From Bacteroidota bacterium (GTDB lineage: Bacteria; Bacteroidota; Bacteroidia; Flavobacteriales; Weeksellaceae): a stretch of 5,422 nt of DNA. Positions 1 to 5,422 of the stretch are shown in pieces. Position numbers and translations under genes: made by a program. The stretch covers positions 1-5,422 of the forward strand of contig JAFAAJ010000063.1 in assembly GCA_023426625.1 (NCBI GenBank), written 5' to 3'. The notes beneath the pieces were generated by a model. That model was given only the letters and a program-made list of their open reading frames with translations, was not told the origin of the DNA and did not search any database. The first letter of the stretch is position 1. Each line of letters begins with the position of its first letter.

Positions 1-797
1 ATGTGGGGGCTCTCAGAAACAGAGGTGGAGAAATGAATCTGAACATAAACCCTGTAAAAACAGAAAATGTAAACTGGAATGTATTTGGGAATTTTGCTTA
101 TAATAAAGGTGAGATACTTGAGCTGAAATACTATGACAGAATTCAGGCAGGAGGTGATCTTCCAGTAGGAACGGGAGTTAAGATCGCATATCATGTGGTA
201 GGTTTACAGCCTTATTCGGCCTGGATGTTCCAGCAGGTATATGATGATAATGGAAATCCAATTGCAGATGCATTTGTCGACAGAAACGGAGATGGTCAAA
301 TCACCAATGAAGATCGCTATGACGCGAAGATCGTTCCAAATTTCACATATGGTTTCGGAACAAGCCTGAATTATAAAAACTGGGATTTTACAGCTAATTT
401 CAGAGGACAGATTGGTGGAAAAGTTTACGACGGAAGACACGTAGCACAAGGTTTCATCAATCAGGCAAAAACTGCTAATTCGGAACACATGAGTAATGTT
501 CTTGATTTTTATGATGGAAGATCATCCTTCAACCTGGTACAGCCAACAGATAATATGTATTTCTCAGATTATTTTTTACATGATGCATCTTTCTTGAGGC
601 TGGACAACGTAACTTTAGGATATAATATTCAAAAAATCTTTGGTAATAAACTCGATCTTAGAGTGTATGGCTCTGTTAATAATGCATTTATATTAACAAA
701 GTATAAAGGACAGGATCCTGAAAACTTTGGTGGTGTTGATAATAACTTCTATCCAAGACCAAGAATCTATACCATCGGTTTCAACTTTAATTTTTAA
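1..797 (+). CDS. susC: SusC/RagA-type TonB-dependent outer-membrane transporter, C-terminal part (5' truncated)
   Basis: This is the last 264 codons of a SusC-like transporter. The reading frame is already open at base 1 (codons begin at base 3), so the gene starts left of the window; the family is usually about 1000 residues, so roughly three quarters is missing, including signal peptide, TonB box and plug. What remains is the end of the beta-barrel: alternating aromatic and polar strands such as YGFGTSLNYKNWDFTANF, and a last strand ending in FNFNF with the terminal Phe typical of barrel proteins. An acidic DRNGDGQITNED segment (visible residues 93-104) is a common SusC feature and resembles a calcium-binding loop. 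Known role of the family: TonB-driven import of oligosaccharides across the outer membrane, capped by a SusD lipoprotein. The susD gene follows after 11 bases, which supports the call. Substrate (alpha-glucan) is inferred from the neighbouring SusE-like and GH97 genes, not from this fragment. An internal ATG at base 33 is not a true start. Confidence 0.95.
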   Translation, partial: VGALRNRGGEMNLNINPVKTENVNWNVFGNFAYNKGEILELKYYDRIQAGGDLPVGTGVKIAYHVVGLQPYSAWMFQQVYDDNGNPIADAFVDRNGDGQITNEDRYDAKIVPNFTYGFGTSLNYKNWDFTANFRGQIGGKVYDGRHVAQGFINQAKTANSEHMSNVLDFYDGRSSFNLVQPTDNMYFSDYFLHDASFLRLDNVTLGYNIQKIFGNKLDLRVYGSVNNAFILTKYKGQDPENFGGVDNNFYPRPRIYTIGFNFNF

Positions 798-808
798 TCG
801 GAACAACA

Positions 809-2362
809 ATGAAAAGAACAAAAATATATAGTTTATTAGCAATTGCAGGTTTGTTTTTTGCTTCATGTACTGGCGATCTGGAAACAGAACCGAAATACGA
901 ACTTACATTGGAAGAGCTCTTGGTGCGTGATCCTAATGCAGTGGAAGGACTTTTATCCAGAATGTATTCTACCTTTGCACTTTCAAGTGTAAATGGTCCC
1001 GGCGATTCTGATATTGCGGGTGCTAATGCAGGTGAATCTCCGTTTATCAGAGGATTAGTAAATCTTAATGATTTTACCGCCGATGGAATGAAAAACAGAT
1101 GGGGAGATAATGGACTGGATCAATTGACCACTACTTCAGGATGGAACTCAAATAATAAATTTTTCAAGTATGTTTATGACAGAATTTATTACACAATTCC
1201 GCAGACGACCAATCTTATTCTTATTCTGAAAGATAAAGTGGATGTGTCTAATGAAGAACAGTACATCAGTGAACTAAGGTTTTTAAGGGCGTTATCTTAT
1301 TACTATCTTATCGATTTCTTTGGAAAAGGACCTTTGGTGAATGATGAAACCTTTGGATCAGCCGCTCCGCTTCCGGAAGCAAGCAGGACGGAACTTTTTG
1401 AATTTGTTGAAGACGAATTGAAAGATATTGAAGCGAATATAGCTCCGTCAAATTCATACGGTAGAGCGAATCAGGCTGTTGTACAGATGTTATTGGCCAA
1501 GTTGTATTTAAATGCTGAAATCTATACGGGAACAGCAAGATATAATGATGCTGCAACCTACGCATCTAAAGTTATAGCAAACGGAAATTACGAGCTGGAA
1601 ACGAATTTTATTAAAAACTTCAGAGCGGATAATCATACTTCAAAAGAAATAATTTTTCCTTTGATTGCAGATGCAACTTCCTCACAGAGCTATGGAAATA
1701 CAACTTACATTGTTAATGGAAATTTAAATTCCACAACGATGAATTTATCTGCCTATGGAGCTGCTGAAGGATGGGGAGGACATCGTGCTACAAAAGGTTG
1801 GTATGGTTTATTTGGAGCCAATGCTTCTGATTTGGCTGCAAGTACGGATGTGAGAGCAAAACTCTTCTGGGTTACGGGACATACCTTTGAAATGGATGAT
1901 TATAAAGAATGGACCAATGGTTATCCTTCCATCAAATTCAGCAACAGGAATACAGATGGATCAGGAAATGTAACGGCTTTCTCCTCTACGGATTTCCCGT
2001 TATTCAGATTGGCAGATGCTTATCTTATTTATGCAGAATGTGCTGTAAGAGGAGCTTCTACGGCTACAATGTCACAGGCTCTTACATATGTGAATCTGAT
2101 CAGAGCCAGAGCCAATGCTACTGCGCTTGGAAGCATTACATTACAGACAATATTGGATGAAAGAGGAAGGGAATTAGGCTTAGAAGGGGTTAGAAGACAG
2201 GATTTGATCCGTTTTGGGAAATTTTCGGGAGGTTCTTATTTATGGCCATGGAAAGGAGGTGTTGCCAACGGAACGTCTATCTCCAATAATTATAACTTGT
2301 TCCCGATCCCGGAATCGGCACTTCAGGCAAACCCGAATCTGACTCAAAATACTGGTTATTAA
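809..2362 (+). CDS. susD: SusD/RagB-family surface glycan-binding lipoprotein
   Basis: A complete 517-residue SusD-like protein, the usual family length. It begins with a lipoprotein signal: positively charged MKRTK, a hydrophobic core and a lipobox FASC with Cys20 as the lipidation site. Acidic residues follow (D23, E25), as in exported Bacteroidota surface lipoproteins. The N-terminal SusD-like half carries the hallmark helix LRFLRALSYYYLIDFFG (about 156-172) and a TPR-like helix pair around AKLYLNAEIYTG (230-241). The C-terminal SusD/RagB half contains FRLADAYLIYAECA, the conserved ERGRELGLEGVRRQDLIRFG block (about 451-470) and the typical ending NLFPIPESALQANPNLTQ. Known role: it forms the lid on the SusC barrel and binds glycan at the cell surface. 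W98 and N101 in the segment NRWGDNG could be part of a starch-binding aromatic site, as Trp96/Asn101 are in B. thetaiotaomicron SusD, but that alignment is my inference. The gene lies 11 bases after susC and 17 before the susE-like gene, so it is very likely cotranscribed. No Shine-Dalgarno sequence is seen, which is normal for the phylum. Confidence 0.97.
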   Translation: MKRTKIYSLLAIAGLFFASCTGDLETEPKYELTLEELLVRDPNAVEGLLSRMYSTFALSSVNGPGDSDIAGANAGESPFIRGLVNLNDFTADGMKNRWGDNGLDQLTTTSGWNSNNKFFKYVYDRIYYTIPQTTNLILILKDKVDVSNEEQYISELRFLRALSYYYLIDFFGKGPLVNDETFGSAAPLPEASRTELFEFVEDELKDIEANIAPSNSYGRANQAVVQMLLAKLYLNAEIYTGTARYNDAATYASKVIANGNYELETNFIKNFRADNHTSKEIIFPLIADATSSQSYGNTTYIVNGNLNSTTMNLSAYGAAEGWGGHRATKGWYGLFGANASDLAASTDVRAKLFWVTGHTFEMDDYKEWTNGYPSIKFSNRNTDGSGNVTAFSSTDFPLFRLADAYLIYAECAVRGASTATMSQALTYVNLIRARANATALGSITLQTILDERGRELGLEGVRRQDLIRFGKFSGGSYLWPWKGGVANGTSISNNYNLFPIPESALQANPNLTQNTGY

Positions 2363-2379
2363 AACTTAAATGATTAAGA

Positions 2380-3450
2380 ATGAAAAACTTATTTAAAACT
2401 ATAATTTCTTCCCTTTTGCTGGTGCTTGTTGTTTCCTGTGCAGGAGAAGATGATAAAATAACGTTGGTAGAAAATACCAAAAGTAGTCTTTCAGCGGATA
2501 AAACTAGTGTTGTACTGAACAATGCGGTTCCTGACGATGAAGCTATTGAATTTACTTATTCCTTACCTACATTTAGTCCTTTGGTTGTACCGCAATATTT
2601 TATAGAGTTTGGTATAAAAGGGAATAATTTTTACGATTCTGAAGTATTGGTAGCTTCCAAAGATGCCACAACTATCTCCATCACTCACAAAGAGTTGAAT
2701 GATCTGATGTTGAATTTAGGAGCAGAAGCAGGAGAATTAACGGCAGTTGAGGTTAGATTTAAGGCATCTTTCAACAGCAATGCTAATTATTATTCTAATG
2801 TTTTAAGTCTGGATATAACTCCTTTTGTGAGTTTGAAAGACTTGTTTCTCGTAGGTGATGCTACGGAAGCGGGATGGAATAATAATAACAATAATCAGCC
2901 TCTTTTCAGAGATCCTGTGAATGTAAATAAATTCTATTTCAGAGGATATTTCTCAGCGGGATCATTTAAGATTTTAGAAAAGCTGGGAGAATGGCATCCT
3001 CAATGGGGTTTAAATGCGGGCGCAGTTGCAGTTAGTAATTTGGATGGCTCCAATGAGCCTGGTTCTTTTAGCATAAGTGCGGCCGGATATTATGATTTTG
3101 AGATTGATATTAATGCAAAAACATATTCATTAACTCCTTATACAGGATCTCTCACCAGTTATTCAACAATAGGTATTATTGGTTCTTCCACAGCGGATGG
3201 ATGGAATAGCGATCAGGACATGACGGCATCTACGTTTAACCCTCACGTTTGGAGAGTGAATAATATAGCGCTGACTGCCGGAGAGGCTAAATTCAGAGCT
3301 GATAATGATTGGGGAGCAAACTGGGGTGGAGATACTCCTTTTTCAGGAACAGCTACTTCAGGAGGTCCGAATATCCCTGTAAATGAGGCTGCTAATTACG
3401 ATGTTTTCTTTAATGATTTAGACGGAAGATACCTTTTCATTAAGAAATAA
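2380..3450 (+). CDS. susE: SusE/SusF-type surface starch-binding lipoprotein with two tandem carbohydrate-binding domains
   Basis: A 356-residue lipoprotein close in length to SusE (about 390). The start is fixed by an in-frame stop at 2371-2373 just upstream. The signal peptide ends in the lipobox VVSC with Cys20, followed by AGEDD, an acidic stretch like the surface-export signal of Bacteroidota lipoproteins. Residues about 35-147 form an Ig-like SusE N-terminal domain (LSADKTSVVLNNAVPDDEA, then EFTYSLPTF). Two related binding domains follow, at about 153-255 and 262-356. Each opens with a G-x-x-T-x-x-G-W-N motif (LVGDATEAGWN; IIGSSTADGWN) and later has a lysine followed by W-x3-W-G (K197, W205, W209; K304, W311, W315), the aromatic and basic residues expected to stack on and bond to glucan. 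Known role of SusE/SusF: they have no enzyme activity and bind starch at the cell surface next to SusC/SusD. A six-asparagine run (167-172) lies in the first domain. Two domains fit SusE better than SusF, which has three. The gene is 17 bases after susD and is followed by a terminator. Confidence 0.93.
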   Translation: MKNLFKTIISSLLLVLVVSCAGEDDKITLVENTKSSLSADKTSVVLNNAVPDDEAIEFTYSLPTFSPLVVPQYFIEFGIKGNNFYDSEVLVASKDATTISITHKELNDLMLNLGAEAGELTAVEVRFKASFNSNANYYSNVLSLDITPFVSLKDLFLVGDATEAGWNNNNNNQPLFRDPVNVNKFYFRGYFSAGSFKILEKLGEWHPQWGLNAGAVAVSNLDGSNEPGSFSISAAGYYDFEIDINAKTYSLTPYTGSLTSYSTIGIIGSSTADGWNSDQDMTASTFNPHVWRVNNIALTAGEAKFRADNDWGANWGGDTPFSGTATSGGPNIPVNEAANYDVFFNDLDGRYLFIKK

Positions 3451-3468
3451 TCGTGCAATTATAATCAG

Positions 3469-3505
3469 AAAACTGTTGCTTTTCAGTAGCAGTTTTTTTA
3501 TTTTT
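3469..3505 (+). terminator. Rho-independent terminator between the susE-like gene and the GH97 gene
   Basis: A 12-base-pair stem is seen: AAAACTGTTGCT (3469-3480) pairs with AGTAGCAGTTTT (3485-3496) around a four-base TTTC loop, with two G-U wobble pairs and no mismatch. A T-rich tract follows (TTTATTTTT, 3497-3505). It begins 18 bases after the susE-like stop codon and ends 20 bases before the GH97 start. It should end, or partly attenuate, the transcript from susC-susD-susE. The stem has few G-C pairs, so some read-through into the GH97 gene is plausible; strength cannot be judged from sequence alone. Confidence 0.85.
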
Positions 3506-3525
3506 AAAACTTATAAATAATCAAT

Positions 3526-5422
3526 ATGAAGAAAATAACGATGGGAGCTTTATTGTTCTCAATGATGTTTGTGGGCGTGAATGCACAATCTTTAAAATCA
3601 CCGGATGGAAAGTTTGAAATGAACTTTCAGTTAAAGCAGGGAGTACCATATTACAACCTGAAATACAATGGAGCTGTAGTAGTTGAAGATTCCAAATTAG
3701 GACTGAGATTATTTAAAGATACCTCTATAAAATTCGCTTCCGAAATTGCAAAACCGGAGGACTCGAAATTTGACCTCAATAACGGCTTTACAAAAACAGC
3801 CGAAAAAAGAGATTCAAAAAATGAAACTTGGCAGCCGGTTCTCGGTGAAAAGAAAAACTATATCAATCATTATAACGAATTGGCGGTTACGCTTAACCAG
3901 GCGTCTACAGACAGAAGTATTGTAGTGAAGTTCAGACTGTTCAATGACGGATTGGGATTCAGATATGAATTTCCACAACAGAAAAACCTGAATTACTTCG
4001 TCATCAGAGAAGAAGACTCTGAAATAGATTTTCCAACCGATATGAAAGCCTGGTGGATCGTAGCAGATTACGATTCTCAGGAGTACCAGTTCCAGACGAC
4101 CAAAATTTCTGAAATTCCGGGAAGATGGGATAAAGCTTACGATGCCAATGCCTCTCAAACTTTGATCAAAAATGCGGTTCAGTCTCCTTTAATGTTGAAA
4201 AAAGAAGGAAAAGAGCCTTTATATGTCAATGTTGCTGAAGCAGCTGTTTTAAATTACCCGGCTTCCCATTTGGAGGTGGATGCACAGAATTATAAATTCA
4301 AAACCCACCTTACCGCAGACAGACAGGGAGCAAAAGGATACATTCAGACGCCTTCCACAACACCTTGGAGAACCATTATCGTTTCGCCGAAAGCAGAAGA
4401 GGTGATGGATTCCAAAATGCTTTTCAACCTCAACGAACCTACAAGTTATAAAGATACTTCTTACATCCATCCGACAAAATATATGGGTGTGTGGTGGGAA
4501 ATGATCATCGGGAAGTCTCAATGGGCTTATTCTACTGCAGAAAATGTTCATTTAGGTAAAACCGATTTTACAAAACTTACACCCAACGGAAAACATGCAG
4601 CTAATAATGACAGAGTGAAAGAATACATCGACTTTGCAGCTGAAAACGGATTCGGAGGACTGTTGATCGAAGGTTGGAATGTGGGTTGGGAAGACTGGTT
4701 CGGTCATTCAAAAGAATATGTATTTGACTTCATTACGCCATATCCGGATTTTGATATCAAAATGTTGAATGATTATGCCCATTCCAAAGGGATCAAATTG
4801 ATCATGCACCATGAAACATCAGGTTCTGCAACCAATTATGAGAGATGGGCGGATAAAGCTTTCCAGCTCATGAATAAATATGGTTATGATGCCGTAAAAA
4901 CAGGATATGTAGGAGATATTATTCCAAGAGGGGAGCATCATTATTCCCAGTGGATGATCAACCATTATTACAGAATTGCCGAAAAAGCCCATGAATATAA
5001 AGTTATGGTAAACTCGCACGAGTCGGTAAGACCTACAGGAGAAAGCCGTACCTATCCGAATTACATCTCTGCTGAAGCAGCACGAGGTACGGAATATGAC
5101 GCATTCGGAGGAAATAATCCGGATCATCATACCATTTTGCCATTTACAAGATGGATGGGCGGTCCGATGGATTATACACCGGGGATTTTCCAGACAAAAA
5201 TGGATTATTACTTCCCGGGAGATCAAAGGTTCGTGAAAACTACCTTAGCAAAGCAATTGGCGTTATACGTAGTGATGTATATGCCGCTTCAGATGGCAGC
5301 AGACCTTCCTGAAAACTACAAAAAACACATGGATGCGTTCCAGTTTATCAAAGATGTAGCAGCAGATTGGGACGATACCAAAATCTTATCTGCGGAACCG
5401 GGAGAATATATCATTACAGCCA
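3526..5422 (+). CDS. susB: GH97 family alpha-glucosidase, SusB type, periplasmic (3' truncated)
   Basis: The frame is open from ATG 3526 to the right edge: 632 codons plus one base, no stop. An in-frame stop at 3514-3516 fixes the upstream limit, and this ATG gives a good signal peptide (MKKITMGALLFSMMFVGVNA, cleavage expected before Q21) without a lipobox, so a periplasmic enzyme. Domains: GH97 N-terminal beta-sandwich (about 22-285, starting with the typical LKSPDGKFEMNF), catalytic (beta/alpha)8 barrel (about 300-600, with YMGVWWEM at 319-326 and GLLIEGWNVGWEDW at 378-391), and the beginning of the C-terminal beta-sandwich (ILSAEPGEYIITA). SusB is about 738 residues, so some 100 are missing. 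Catalytic residues: E430 in HHET, E499 in NSHES, E517 and E523 in ISAEAARGTEY match SusB E439, E508, E526 and E532 with one constant offset; in SusB these serve as general base/acid and calcium ligands. VKTGYVG (457-463) lacks the Asp nucleophile of retaining GH97 alpha-galactosidases. Expected reaction: inverting hydrolysis of alpha-glucosidic links in malto-oligosaccharides to glucose. Located after a terminator, downstream of the susCDE-like genes. Confidence 0.96.
   Translation, partial: MKKITMGALLFSMMFVGVNAQSLKSPDGKFEMNFQLKQGVPYYNLKYNGAVVVEDSKLGLRLFKDTSIKFASEIAKPEDSKFDLNNGFTKTAEKRDSKNETWQPVLGEKKNYINHYNELAVTLNQASTDRSIVVKFRLFNDGLGFRYEFPQQKNLNYFVIREEDSEIDFPTDMKAWWIVADYDSQEYQFQTTKISEIPGRWDKAYDANASQTLIKNAVQSPLMLKKEGKEPLYVNVAEAAVLNYPASHLEVDAQNYKFKTHLTADRQGAKGYIQTPSTTPWRTIIVSPKAEEVMDSKMLFNLNEPTSYKDTSYIHPTKYMGVWWEMIIGKSQWAYSTAENVHLGKTDFTKLTPNGKHAANNDRVKEYIDFAAENGFGGLLIEGWNVGWEDWFGHSKEYVFDFITPYPDFDIKMLNDYAHSKGIKLIMHHETSGSATNYERWADKAFQLMNKYGYDAVKTGYVGDIIPRGEHHYSQWMINHYYRIAEKAHEYKVMVNSHESVRPTGESRTYPNYISAEAARGTEYDAFGGNNPDHHTILPFTRWMGGPMDYTPGIFQTKMDYYFPGDQRFVKTTLAKQLALYVVMYMPLQMAADLPENYKKHMDAFQFIKDVAADWDDTKILSAEPGEYIITA

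Noticed and set aside
204..488. Open frame on the - strand opposite the SusC fragment
   Set aside because: It lies fully inside conserved SusC barrel coding sequence, and its product shows no family signature.
970..977. TACCTTTG, a perfect match to the Bacteroidota -7 box TAnnTTTG, inside susD (another at about 1882)
   Set aside because: No convincing -33 TTG at the right distance, located deep inside coding sequence with no gene start nearby; matches to this short motif are common by chance.
1308..2160. Open frames 1308-1565 (- strand) and 1909-2160 (+ strand, other frame) inside susD
   Set aside because: Both fall within the conserved SusD coding sequence and have compositions typical of out-of-frame translation.
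2370..2396. Eight-codon minigene (ATG 2370, stop 2394-2396) overlapping the start of the susE-like gene
   Set aside because: It could be read as a leader peptide, but it is very short, has no supporting ribosome signal and is expected by chance in AT-rich sequence.
2277..2522. Open frame on the - strand across the susD/susE-like junction
   Set aside because: It overlaps the SusD C-terminus and the SusE-like lipoprotein signal peptide, both well supported on the + strand, and encodes nothing recognisable.
3814..5226. Three open frames on the - strand (3814-4158, 4249-4551, 4819-5226) opposite the GH97 gene
   Set aside because: The + strand frame over the same bases is a clear, conserved GH97 enzyme. 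The reverse translations are rich in Cys, Ile, Arg and Ser, look like antisense shadows and have no recognisable domain.

Overview
The window looks like part of a starch or malto-oligosaccharide utilisation locus (a Sus-like polysaccharide utilisation locus) from a Bacteroidota bacterium. A member of the Flavobacteriia, such as a Chryseobacterium relative, is the best guess. The reasons are the AT-rich coding sequence, the SusC/SusD pair, lipoprotein signals with acidic residues just after the cysteine, short intergenic gaps and no recognisable Shine-Dalgarno sequences. The genus is inferred from general style only.

All genes run on the + strand. From left to right they are: (1) the C-terminal quarter or so of a SusC-type TonB-dependent outer-membrane transporter (1-797, cut by the left edge); (2) a complete SusD-type surface glycan-binding lipoprotein (809-2362); (3) a complete SusE/SusF-type surface lipoprotein with two tandem starch-binding-like domains (2380-3450); (4) a strong intrinsic terminator hairpin (3469-3505) in the only intergenic gap longer than 20 bases; (5) a secreted GH97 glycoside hydrolase of the SusB alpha-glucosidase type (3526 to beyond the right edge). 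The last gene has no stop codon inside the window. About 632 codons are visible and only the C-terminal domain is missing.

The genes fit one pathway. The SusE-like and SusD proteins hold alpha-glucan at the cell surface, SusC with its SusD lid imports oligosaccharides into the periplasm, and the GH97 enzyme releases glucose there. The GH97 active site matches the inverting SusB subgroup: four glutamates (E430, E499, E517, E523) have exactly the spacing of E439, E508, E526 and E532 of Bacteroides thetaiotaomicron SusB, at a constant offset of nine.

I found no RNA gene, CRISPR array, insertion sequence or clearly new system. The points most worth a second look are the terminator that separates the binding/transport genes from the hydrolase, the possible weak promoter at its tail, and the gene order, which differs from the classical sus operon.
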